64,000 nucleotides of DNA, taken from assembly GCF_963678635.1 (NCBI RefSeq), contig NC_087071.1, positions 45,991,095 to 46,055,094 of the forward strand, written 5' to 3'. The DNA comes from Symsagittifera roscoffensis. Taxonomy: Eukaryota > Xenacoelomorpha > Acoela > Convolutidae. Position 1 is the stretch's first letter, and each line of letters starts with the position of its first letter. The translations under genes were made by a program, and so were the position numbers. Below, in pieces: positions 1-10,049 of this stretch. The notes beneath the pieces were generated by a model, which was given only the letters and a program-made list of their open reading frames with translations, did no database searches and was not told the DNA's origin.

Positions 1-20
1 CCGATCGTTGACAGGCCCTT

Positions 21-758
21 TCACACTGCTGGTGGAACCGTTATACTAAGGTCTATGTTCCGGAACCATAGACTGGAAGTCAAATGGCTTATCACGGGAT
101 TGAATTTCAGCTGCCTAGCCAAATTCGATATCTCAAGACAAATTACAATCAATACAATCAGTATGTCTGCGAGCTCATAGAAACCCCTCAGGGCATGAGA
201 CACATCTGCCCATGCTGCCGTCACCTCCGACTTTAGAAGTCTCAAGTTTACCGGCTCAAGCTCACGATTCGGGGCCGCCATTTGCATCCGCAGCCCACTG
301 CTTTCCGTTATCAAGTTTAACGTTGCGTATACAAACTGCAGAGCTGTTGGCACGCCTGCATAGCCTGGTGATGATGTAAATACCACCTTTGTTTTAGATC
401 CCAATCGAGAAGCCACATACTCCTGCACTTCATTCATCGCGGCGAACAACGTTTGGATTGCTTCCCAGATCTTCCTTGGCGTTGGATCTCCATTTTTCAA
501 GTGCTCAAGCAATCCCGCTGCGTGCGTATGATCACTCATCCCCGCGAACAACAATAACTCTGGCTCACACGGCGTTTCCGACTTCATCGCCACTATCAGA
601 GTCAACATCTCATTTAGCTCCGCTCCTGGCAGCAGGTAAAACAATGTCTCTGGCCAAAATAATTTCGAGGACGTTCCATCAAAGTCTGACCCCGCCACCA
701 TGATTGCCCTCGCTGCAAAAGGGTCTGAGCGATCGTATGCTGCCAAAGTCTTCGCCAT
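21..758 (-). pseudogene. Fossil element part: second SGNH-like domain
   Basis: An open stretch of 245 codons is homologous to 21,964-22,731 of copy 2. Both have a serine-containing strand near the start (AGSDF here, ASSDY in copy 2), then a shared FWP motif. Next comes a strand ending in AGMSDH here or AGSNDH in copy 2, which looks like block III of SGNH hydrolases, and then a conserved SSPGYA/SSGYAT segment. The pattern of hydrophobic strands and helices fits an SGNH-type fold, but no clear C-terminal Asp-x-x-His block was found. The assignment is therefore inference from motifs. It could be a structural relative without esterase activity. Confidence 0.5.
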
Positions 759-847
759 TTATGAGCTCCCATAAGATTTCTGTATCTTGGGTCTTCTGAC
801 AACTTCGGACCCATGTAGGTGGTATCGGGAAGCCCATGTTTTTCTTC

Positions 848-1366
848 TCAAGAAGTTTTTCTACGGCCCTCAATTGCAGGAATCGCCACTGTTATCCTGG
901 CTATACTCGTTGGATGCTTTGGTGGTTCCACTATGAGGCCTGGTTTCCCCAGCTCCTTGAGAGGCCTGGGTTTGACTGGCTCCATGATTGAAGTCTTGGG
1001 AATCCCAGTCAAGTCTGCCGTCTCCAGGGTTTTGTCTCGAGAAAAGTGCGCTTCATATGCCTTCAGCCAATCCACGCAGTAGAGATTGCTCAAGTCCTCA
1101 TGCGACAGACTCTTGAGTCCCAAGACCTCCATTAGGTCCTGCCTGCAGGCTAGATCCTCGAGGTCCAAATCTTTCACTCGCTCCAGGTACCTGGCTCTGC
1201 TCGCTCGTTCTCGGGCTTTCTTCTTGTTGTCCACCACCACTACCGATGACACCACCGAGCTCTGTGGTGTGGAAGGCTCCATCTCTTCCATCTCCATGGG
1301 TGTCGAACCCAGCTGCCTGCTTCTGCTACTCCTCGCACTTCCTCTAGACTCGACTCTCCCTCCCAA
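848..1366 (-). pseudogene. Fossil element part: charged linker between the two SGNH-like domains
   Basis: The 172-codon stretch starts with Ser/Arg-rich low-complexity sequence. A charged helical segment follows, then a motif around VDWL and, about 20 residues later, ADLTGI. Copy 2 has VDWL and VDLNGL at the same spacing, upstream of the same second SGNH-like domain, which shows that this linker is a conserved part of the family. No known domain is recognised. Confidence 0.5.
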
Positions 1367-1448
1367 GCGGTCAACAACTGGCCTAGCCGGGAAGAAGGAA
1401 GGCCTCTGGGGTGGTACGAAATTTAAATTGGCCAGTTTCTACCAGATC

Positions 1449-2131
1449 CTACTCTAGAAAACTGAGGTGTCTCTGAGAGACACCATTCAGCTTCTCCGTG
1501 CCCTTGGGCTTATCGAAGTGGATACCACCTGACGATGAGTTCTGTGAATGTGAATCTTCCATCATTCTCGCCACGCCGAGCAGCCTCACGGGAAGGACAC
1601 TTCTTTGCCGGACTTGCCTCATGATTTCGTTGATGTGGCGCACCCTTTCATTCATGCTCACCGCGTTCTGATCTGGCATCATGTTGTAGGGGACTGTGGA
1701 AATCGTGAGCACCATTAGGTCTAAGTAGACCCTCAGCTACTGAAGAATGCAGCTCACCTTTTCCTGCAGCTCATCATTTTCCATGATTCGCCTCGAGAAA
1801 CATCGTTGGTCGCCATCATTAGGGTGACCGTGTATATTTTTCCCATTTCCAGCATCTCTACTGACGCCAGCATCTGAGGAATCGTTGCACCCGAGAAACT
1901 CAAGGTTCCCTCTTGCCAATGCGCCTGGATCCTCGTCGGGACTCTGACAAGACTGTCCCCATTGATCAAGTGGACTGTGCCCTCAGGTATTCTAGGCTGC
2001 GTGAAGTATTCAGTCCAAGATTTATCTTTGAAGGCATTCCTCCTCTCTCCTCTGCGCCGCCGTCTAATCATCCCGTTTGTATCGGTGATATGCGCCATCG
2101 GTATTTTTCTTGTAGCTTGCGATGATGACAC
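1449..2131 (-). pseudogene. Fossil element part: GDSL/SGNH esterase-like domain
   Basis: Conserved blocks of the GDSL/SGNH hydrolase superfamily appear in order. Block I reads INGDSLV (about 1,952-1,960). A glycine block reads SFSGATI about 20 residues on. Block III reads ATNDVSRG (about 1,802-1,810). A C-terminal block reads GIHF (about 1,520). In active members these carry the nucleophile Ser, the oxyanion Gly and Asn, and the catalytic His. Esterase domains of this superfamily are known in ORF1 of CR1-type LINEs; I do not know of them in LTR elements. Copy 2 has the matching domain at 24,326-25,153. Its substrate is unknown. Confidence 0.75.
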
Positions 2132-3160
2132 TCCTCACTGGGTGTTCCCTCAATGTGAGTGGCTCAGCCTCACGTGTCGACCTCTCGGGAGTCCTTGACT
2201 GTAGCCTTTCTTGCAGCTCCTTGAGACGTGATTTCCCCATTCCAGTCTGTCTGCCAAGAGTTGACCGTAGTGTCAGACAGGGTAGCGCAATATCCATTAG
2301 TGGTCTGATCCGACCTGACTGAAGATTTTTCAAGGAAGGGATGGGTTCCGATGGCTTCCGTGTGTCCAGGCCCTCGTTCATATGCTCCTGGGCTATGCGG
2401 TCCAGGTTGAAATGACCACTCGACCTGGGGGCTTGATCAACTTCCATCCTGGAAACTGGTCTCGATCTCGTCATCAAGGGGTCAGTCGACGTCTTCACCT
2501 TACTTTCTTTGCCACTCGCGAATTCGTGCTGCTTCCGCTCCAGCAGTTCAATTTCCGATTTCAGTTGGTCCCGATTCGCCACGCTTTCATGTAACTTCTG
2601 AGCTTGTTCCGGATCCGCTTTCAACAAGTCCAGATCAAGAATCTCTTTTTCCCGCTCAAGATTTGCTTGGTCACTATCCAGATTAGCTTGGTCCCGTTCC
2701 CTCTGAGCCCTCTCCAGTTCCCTCATCAGGTTGCTGAGATCTGGGTATGATTCTTCCGTTTGTTGGGACAGTATCATCGATAACGCCTTGCTAGTAGACT
2801 GGGTCTCAGTCCCTGCCGGTGGTTTGGTAGGAAGAGGAAATTTCCCTGCGCCATATTCCGTTGTGTTACTCAAGCCGGCGTTTCTCGCCAGGTCGAATCC
2901 CCTCACGCCTCCGGCAACGTTCCAGGACAGCCATCTGGTTTGATCTTGATTTAAAATCCCGTCCGATGTGTAGCCCACCATCAACACGGCCTCGGTCGCT
3001 GACTCCCTGCACTCTCCTTGCGACTCCAGCTGCAGGATAGCAATGAGCATTACCGCCAGCCTCTCGTCCACTTGCGTCTAATCAATATCTCTCAAGCGCT
3101 GCGCTTGTATATTTCATCGAGTGTGAGTTTCTTAAATGCCGCTGGCACAAATTTCCAGAA
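2064..3160 (-). pseudogene. Fossil element part: start of the post-pol gene, with coiled coil
   Basis: The N-terminus (about 3,085-3,160) carries the motif LTLDEIYKR, matched by ATLDEIYQR at the same place in copy 2. A hydrophobic helix follows (VMLIAILQLE, matched by VVALLNALGRE). Then comes a strongly heptad-like Glu/Lys/Leu region over about 2,530-2,730 that should form a coiled coil, and a basic Ser/Pro-rich linker into the GDSL domain. The shared beginning in two diverged copies indicates a genuine gene downstream of pol. No family is recognised for this part. Confidence 0.6.
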
Positions 3161-3639
3161 AAGATCTGCCATTGCTAAGTTTCTTTCTTAAGAGATCTCA
3201 CGAAATACCGTGCTCGAAAAAAAACTTCCCAAGATTCAATACTCAAGAAATACCTTTACCTTTTTGCTTCCGTTACTCGTGTATTTTCGATCCAGTTATC
3301 GTTTTCGTGTTTATGACTCAAAACCAATCTGAAAACAAAACTAAGTTTTAGACCAAGATGTTTTTGCTCATGACCAGCCTAAACCTCCCCCTTAGTACCT
3401 TTAAACCATTTTCTAATAGTTTCTGAAAAGTTGATTCAATTAGGTATCAAAAACATGAAGATTCTTATGTTTTAGCACCATACAGTTCAAAATGAAAACA
3501 CTGTTTCAATTATCATGCCAATCATACTAATACCTAGTTTCCTGACGCGTGCCCCGTTTTAACTAACTCATGGCCCTCTGGCCCCCTAACTCGAGACCCT
3601 CTTGCCTCCTAACTCGAGACCCTCGTGTCCACCCGAAGC
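3161..3639. other. Non-coding spacer between post-pol gene and macro domain (copy 1)
   Basis: The stretch is AT-rich, with no convincing reading frame on either strand. It contains two short near-copies of a Ctaactcgagaccctc phrase (about 3,587-3,622). Copy 2 has a spacer of similar length at the same place (26,000-26,448). The spacer may have held the leader of a separate downstream message, but nothing in it proves that. Confidence 0.4.
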
Positions 3640-4190
3640 TCAGGCGATGCTCAAGTAGTACTTCTTGTGTAGATGTATCATTTTTTCTGTTTCTGCAACA
3701 ACCACGTGCATGATGGCGTATAGTTCCCTAAGGTTCAATCTGCCCCTGTTTGGATCGTAGACTGGCATTGAAGCCTCTCTTAGCCCTTTTTTAACCAGGA
3801 AGTTCCTCAGCCGTGCCATTGCCAGCATCACATGCTCAGGATCTATCACGTTTCTCTCACTGACTCTTGTCACCAAAAACATTAGGTGGTATTTGCCAGG
3901 AACCTGCGAAACTGAAGGTGGAAGTGTGGCCATAACTCTCAATCTTAGTCTCTGCCTCAACAAAAACATTCTGGTACTCTCTCTTAAAATGTGCTTCCAA
4001 TCAGTTGTTGAAACTCATATCCGCGGTTACGCAGATTGCTCTGGTCCTGTCTGACAAAATGAAGTCGCTGTCCGTGATCAGGATGTTTTCCGAATACTCA
4101 TTTGGTATCTCGAATTTGGTCGTGAAATTTCTTCCAATGGTAGGTTCGGCTTCTTCCTGATCCAGCTCCAGTCCGTTAGTATCTCACATT
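3640..4190 (-). pseudogene. Fossil element part: macro-type domain
   Basis: The peptide matches the macro-domain fold of the OARD1(TARG1)/ALC1 type. It has a strand ending in ITDSDF (family: x-x-GD-x-F), a helix with FKREY (family FKKKF), a strand with FLVT (family YLIT/YLVT), a helix starting with a hydrophobic/Leu pattern, the strand ASMPVYDP (family LSMPRIGC) and a final helix-strand unit. Copy 2 carries the same domain in a better state (26,449-26,960). The glycines that hold ADP-ribose in the family are replaced in both copies, so binding activity is uncertain. Confidence 0.7.
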
Positions 4191-4199
4191 TCCCTGAGT

Positions 4200-5302
4200 T
4201 TCTTTATCATTAATTTTTCGGTGTGGGTAAATCCTACCCCCACTCCCCGGACAAAAATATTTATCGACGTCCTCGTTGATGGTCCTGAGCTCAAGTTGTC
4301 AGGTGGTATGTCTATTGGTCGGTCTGTCACCGTCCAACCAAACAACTAGTTTCTTCCTTTACATGCTTCCCTGCTGATATATCGACTTGTTGGATGCTTT
4401 ACGCTTCCTTTTCGTCAGCCTCCAGATCATGCAACCACTCTAGTATCCTCAGGTTTGTATTCTCCGTTCTTTCGATTTCGCTATATTCTAGGTTTACTTC
4501 TTTCTCTGGCGAGGTGTGGTCCTCCTGTCACGAGTGCTCACTGTCGCTGATGATCTGCCACTCCTCATCTGCTACCAGATCGTTCATGTTCACCATTTCT
4601 TCACCTAGCTCTTCTGGCTGTGTTTTGTCAATCAAGAAGTCGTCGCCGTACCTGTTATACCTCATGCTTGCCTTCTTGCGCCCACCCCTTCTTGCTTCCG
4701 TCATCACAGGCAGATCCGGTTCTGTACATTTTGGCAGCTTATCCTGCTCTGGTTTGTTCCAGTCCTCTTTTGCGAAAGATCCTTCGTCCGAACCCACCTC
4801 TATATTTTCATTGTCGTCCATACACATGTTCTCGTTGCCTTCATTCTTCTCACTGGTGCCTTTCTCATTTACCTTGCACGCTGTCTCCACCAGTACATAC
4901 TCGAGTCCTTCTATGTTCTGCGGTACGCACCAGTCTTCAGGTGATGGGACGTGAGGTTTCAGATATTCATAGTGCGCCGCAGGCCCTGTGCTCAAGCGAT
5001 AGAACCGACCCTGCTGTTGCACTTCCGTTATCATGAATGGGCCTCTTCATTTCGTTAATAGCTTTTTCCTTCTTTTTTGGAGGTACGACATTTGAAACAG
5101 CCAGACATATTGCCCCACAGCATATTGCTTCGCCTGAAATATTTTCTCATCATACTTTCTTCGCTGTCTCGTCTGTTCTTGTGGTGTATTTCTTCTTCAC
5201 AGCTCATTCAATTCTTGTTGTCTCTTAACTGCTCCCTTCATGTATGCTTCAGGCGATGTCTTCTGTCCTTCATAATTCGGGTAGAAGAACGTCAGGGGTA
5301 TT

Positions 5303-5354
<52 letters not shown>

Positions 5355-6123
5355 CCTCTCTCTCTCTGTCCGCTAACATCATGAAAAGACTGATCCCCGT
5401 TGATGATTGTTGCATGTTGTTGTACGCTCTAACCACTTGCGGCAGATATTTGTCCCAGTCTGTCATATAACTCGAGCAATATACCCACCAGAGCAAAATC
5501 ACTGGCGTTCTGTTTTGCTTTTCTACGAGTCCATTCGCCTGTGGATGCTATGTCGTCGAATGTGCTTGTGCAATTTGAGATCTTCTCTTGAGTTCTTTTG
5601 TCAGGTCCCCAACGAGGGCTTTCCCAGTGTCAGATTAGAAGATCATCGGCAACCATACAGTGATATCCAGTGTGTTATCAAGGGTGGGAAGTTCCCTTAG
5701 CCGAGGCTGTCTGACATGGTACTGCTTCCGCCAGTTTCGTAAAGTGATCAATGATTACCAGTATCTGGTTATACCCAGAATCTGTCATGCAGATCTTTTG
5801 GTGGTCTATCTCCAAAACGTCGTTGAATTCGGAGCTTCCATGGATTTGAGAGGGAATTATATTTTTCTGGGGTCTTTCACTTGTATACACGACATACATT
5901 CATTCACCCATCTTTCACAAGCCTTCCTCAACCCTTGCCAGTAAAACCGGTGTAATATTCTCCATTGCACCATATCTATCCCCTGACGACCCATCTGGTC
6001 GTGCGATCTGAACAACACTTCCGTTTGATATAGCTGTGGTAATTTGATGAGATTATGTTTGTGTAGTATCTTCTCTTCGTCTCTTCTCCTGCAAGCCACC
6101 ACACCATCAGCTGTGTTGTACAA
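4200..6123 (-). pseudogene. Fossil element part: integrase and C-terminal tail
   Basis: The segment contains the His-His-Cys-Cys zinc-binding region (HDQMGRQG, then CMSC; about 5,900-6,060). Part of the catalytic core follows, with IDHQKICMT. The post-integrase domain is recognised by RAYNN, FYPN and the paired motifs GRFYRLSTG and HYEYLKPH. All align with 27,007-29,019 of copy 2. The tail ends in the patch IFVRGVGVG, which is conserved between the copies (about 4,225-4,270). A CT microsatellite has grown inside this segment. Confidence 0.75.
5303..5367. repeat. (CT)n microsatellite
   Basis: About 30 CT dinucleotides, broken by a few CCCT variants, lie inside the fossil integrase region. Copy 2 lacks them at the matching place, so the expansion arose within this copy. 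The long Arg-Glu or Ser-Leu reading frames across it are artefacts of the repeat. Confidence 0.95.
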
Positions 6124-6168
6124 TAAGACCTTTTTTTTTCGTTTTAAAACTGGCTCAAGATCTAATAG

Positions 6169-7212
6169 CTATCCTCTTCCAGGTCTCCTTTTTCTCTCAC
6201 TCCCGTCGGGATCTGTCTGGAGAGCTTGCTTGTCATTTTGTCGTTTTTCTGCGCCCGTATCAGATCCGATAGCCTGTACCTCTTTCAGTGCCATCATTCG
6301 TCTATTTAGTTCTCCTGGATTGTGGAAGTCGTCTTTAAGCTTGACGCATACTATCCTTCTCAAGACCTTCCTTTCTCCCTCCGGTTCCAGTTTCGTCTTG
6401 ATGTTTAAGTTGCATGATAGGTCCCTGAAGTGTTTCCTTGATACTGCTATCATCTCTAGCTCTCCCACTCAGTTCACGTCATAATGCTCCAGGTTCTATG
6501 TTCTGGAGGAGGAATCAGTTAGCAATTCCCTGTCGTGATACCTTCATTTCTCTTCAGCTAATATCATGCAGACACTATCTTGTTCATAATCACTCTCCTT
6601 TGAACCTTCGTCCCATTCTGCTGACACCCGACACATTTTCCTCTTCACCATCCCTCTCTGGTGTCGTCCACTCCCCGGCCTCTTGATCTAGTTCGAGATC
6701 TTCAATTTTTTCTTAAACGACACTTTTTTTCCTTCGTAGCGTTGTTCGTCTTTGTATGTGTTCCGGGATTTTCGCGACTAATGTTCGCACCACCTCCTTG
6801 TTCTCCACGGGTTGTCATCAGCGAGATTCTCAAGCAATCCCATGAAATCCTGCCGTACCATCACTATTTCTGTTTCCACTTCGTCCAGATTCTAACCTTT
6901 CGCCTTCAGCGTCTGCCTGATATCTTTGAATTTAGCATTATTGCTAGTGGCATCCCAGATTTTTTTCTTCAGAATTGCTTTTTCCTGATGCTCAATGGTT
7001 AATTTGGAATGGTATTTTATCGATTTGACTGGTTTTTGTCAGCTTTTGTCGATCCATCTTGTGAGCGGTAGGCTATCATACGTCTCCCTATCCATAAATG
7101 AGAAGCCATCCTTTATCTCCGGCCTATCAGCCTCCCTCTGCTCTTGCATCTCGCAGAATTTTGTTTTCGCACTCAAGCTGTCGGTATTTTGGTTGTTGTC
7201 CCTCGCTCTATG
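6169..7212 (-). pseudogene. Fossil element part: linker between RNase H and integrase
   Basis: This charged region is poorly conserved. It contains KLIAVSRK-like text (IAVSRKHFRDL), which matches LIAVSKRPRRLL in copy 2 just upstream of integrase, so it occupies the same linker. No domain is recognised. The rest of the stretch to 7,212 shows only scattered short similarities to copy 2 (29,026-30,113). Confidence 0.45.
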
Positions 7213-8430
7213 TTAAATGATCATATTGTACCCATCCAACCAGCTCTTGTAGCTCTGGTCCATTGAGTACGTTTTCAGCCAATTGAGTGCCCTGTTATCG
7301 ACTCGTACTTTGAAAGGCTCGCTGCCCAGATAGGCCCTGTACTTTTCCACAAAGTGACCACCACGAATATCTCCGCTTTGGGCTCCCCGTACTTCATTTC
7401 CGTGCCGCTCAAGACTTTGCTCCCGTAGGCTATTGGTCTCGAGAATGTTTTCCCGTTCCACTCCTGTTCTTGACGGAGTATGCCAGAGAACGCGACCATC
7501 GACTCGTTAGTGTCCATTACGTACATTCCCTTCTTGGTGGCACGCCTAGCACAGGTGCTTCACACAGTTCCTTTTTTATTCCTTGAAACGACTCTCCTGC
7601 CGCGTTATTCCACGTGAATTTCCTACCTTTAAGCCTCAAAAAAGGTTGCATCGTGTATACTTTGTCCGCATAGCCCTTGATTTCCTTGTGGTAAATGGCG
7701 AAACTCAAAAAGCTCATCAACTGGTGCTCAGTTTGTGGTGACTTCCAAGTCAGTACTGCCGCTACGGCGTCTGGGTCTGGTCGGATGCCATGTTAATCTA
7801 CCATCCTCCCCAGGTGTTTTATTGAGTCCTTCAGAATCTCACACTTCGAGGGCTTCGTTTTCAATCCTGTCCTCTTCATGCATGTGAATACCTCATCTAG
7901 TCGTTCGATGTGGTACTCCAGGGTAGGTGTTGCAATCACCACTTCATCTACGTAACATATCGCACTTTTGCTATATTTCTTCGTCACGCTTCTCAGTGCC
8001 TGTGCCATCCGTCGCTGGAAGGTGGCTGTCGCGTTGCAAAGGCCAAAGGGCATCCTTTTCCATTGGAACAACCCCAGCTCGCAAGAAAATCCCGTGTTGT
8101 CCCTGTCTTGTTTCCTAAGTGGTACCTGCTAAAAAGCCGACCCTAGATCAAGAGTTGCAGAAATTTTTACATCTCCCAATTTTGGTAGACACTCGTCTTT
8201 TCTAGGTATGAGTTCAGATATCGAAGGTGACAACAAAATCTAAATTGATCTCCTTTCTTTTTGGCCATCACTACTCCACACGCCCACGGTGATTTGGATG
8301 GTTCTATCATATCAAACTCTAGTAATGTCTCTATCTCTTTTCTACACGCATCCGATTTGCTTGGGGTCATAGGCCTCGCCCCCTCCCTGTGCAGTACGCC
8401 GATTCTTCAAGCTCTTACTCATGTTTAATT
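7213..8430 (-). pseudogene. Fossil element part: reverse transcriptase and RNase H
   Basis: Reverse-transcriptase signatures in order are the EFDMIEPSKSPW segment, the FQWKRMPFGLCNA palm motif, the active-site strand around YVDEVVIATPT (about 7,960) and the thumb motif KCEILKDSIKHLG. The RNase H part begins near the VMDTNESM strand and includes the SYKSWLDGYNMII segment. The order and wording match copy 2 (30,113-31,713) and place the family in Ty3/gypsy. Confidence 0.85.
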
Positions 8431-8444
8431 AATTACAGCACCCG

Positions 8445-8876
8445 ATGTCTGCTTTATGTCTCGAAAAAAAATCCTGTCTCCTTTCTAGCACGTCCTTGAT
8501 GGCTTCGAGCTGTTCGCCTGTTACCTTGCCCCTAAATTGTTCATTTTCTGGTGAAACCGGTTTTCCACTTCCAATTCCTCTGGTGTGGGTCCTTCTGGAA
8601 ATTTTGAACAGCTCGAAAGTCCATCGTCTGTCTCCGACTTAAATGACTTCACAAGACTCGATGAATGTTTTATTTCCTTCAATCTGCTCAAGATACAAAT
8701 CTTGTCCTTGTGATTCGGACAATCCAGAACTTCATTTTTCTCACACTTTCAGTCAGTTCATATCTAGTTTTCACGGGCAGTGCGTATCCCAGTTTCCTCC
8801 CCCTCTGGATTGTGATTGGTATATCAAGAGTATTCAACAAGACACTGATGCAGAGGCCACTCTTGGTTATCGAGAA
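8445..8876. other. Poorly conserved segment between protease and RT (copy 1)
   Basis: The segment lies where copy 2 has the peptide leading from protease into RT (31,714-31,800). Only short matches survive, such as the phrase around ELFKISRR/FPERPTE. No independent gene is seen. Confidence 0.35.
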
Positions 8877-9560
8877 TTATCTTCCTAAAATAGCAGCAGT
8901 TTGACTCTCCGGATTCGGTATATCACATAGTTGTTTGTTTTCAACTAGTTCAGTATAGTTCTTCTTTCTCAAATCTACTATTGCAGCCTCGTTCGCTTTC
9001 AACCTCACCCTCCTACTTAAGAAAACTGGAACTTTATTCTCATTCGCCATTATCAAATTTACCGGTTCAATTACGTACTTCCTTTCCGAGTTTCGAATCC
9101 TGAAAATCGCATTGTTAAGATCAATCGTTACATCGAAATTCCTGATGAAATCTCTGCCTAAATTGAATTGATCAGACTCAACTAGGTTCTCCACCACCAG
9201 AAATTTCATCCACAGATTAAGCACCCCCAGATTCAGAGCTATCATCGGTGTCCTGTCTTAAATCCGCAACGCCCCCTTGTTTGCCGCTGACAGCCGTATC
9301 CTTGAATCTATCAGGTCGTCTTTATCGAATCCCATCTTTTTTCATGTTTCAATTGATTTTACACTCAAGACAGCCCGTTTCCAACAGTCCTCGTTATTGG
9401 GTCTTCTTTCAGCTTAATTCCAGTACATGTGCAGAAACGGCTGCTTCCGTTCCCAGATGCATGGCAACTTCTTCCAGCACGGCGCAGTGCCCAATCGATC
9501 TCACCTTGAGTTCTTCTCGACCTACATAGATTTTACCGGCTAGATCTCCGTCACAGTTTC
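8877..9560 (-). pseudogene. Fossil element part: aspartic protease
   Basis: The strand-rich C-terminal half of a retropepsin is clear. FLVVENLVESDQFNLGRDFI is followed by FDVTIDLNN and a conserved extension RRVRLKANEAA. It matches copy 2 (31,809-32,249), where the active-site DTGA is visible upstream. The N-terminal half here is diverged. Confidence 0.7.
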
Positions 9561-10049
9561 TGTGTAGATGTTGCTTCCATCTATGTTCAACATTACCTCA
9601 TGTGGACCAAAGGCATCCGCGTACCTGGTGTCTATCCTAATCGATTTACCGACAGCTCTCGTGAGTAATGCCCCGGGGTTTGAGGGGGTTTGTGGTCTTC
9701 GGGTGCGTCAGTAGTCAGCATATACATCAATGTGCTTTAGTGTTTGGTCACTCGGTTCACTCGGGTTCCTCGTTACTTCATGGCCGCGCACCGTGATTAT
9801 TGACATGATTCTAGCCCCAATCTTTGTGATACCAAAGGGTTTTTCCGGTCATCACCATTTTCAAGGTGTTGCACTTTTTTTCTGCCTGTCAGCTGGTCTC
9901 CGGTCTCTGGTTCTGCTCTCGTCATCGAGAGTGTCTCATTCTCTTTTGTCTTTTTTTTTCTTGCTTTAGCCGTTGCTCAATTTTTCTGATCCTCAAGTCT
10001 TGCTTCACCTTGTTGATGGCCTCTGCAGCTGCTTTTTCGTAATTTATCT
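9561..10049 (-). pseudogene. Fossil element part: gag-protease spacer domain
   Basis: Diverged text includes GKIYVGREELKVRSIGH-like wording, which matches GRIYIGQEELKVRRIGH in copy 2 (32,480-32,600). The conservation shows a real domain between nucleocapsid and protease. Its family is not recognised. Confidence 0.45.

Noticed and set aside
5197-5502. Arg-Glu-rich and Ser-Leu-rich frames over the CT run
   Set aside because: They are translations of a dinucleotide microsatellite in the fossil integrase region.
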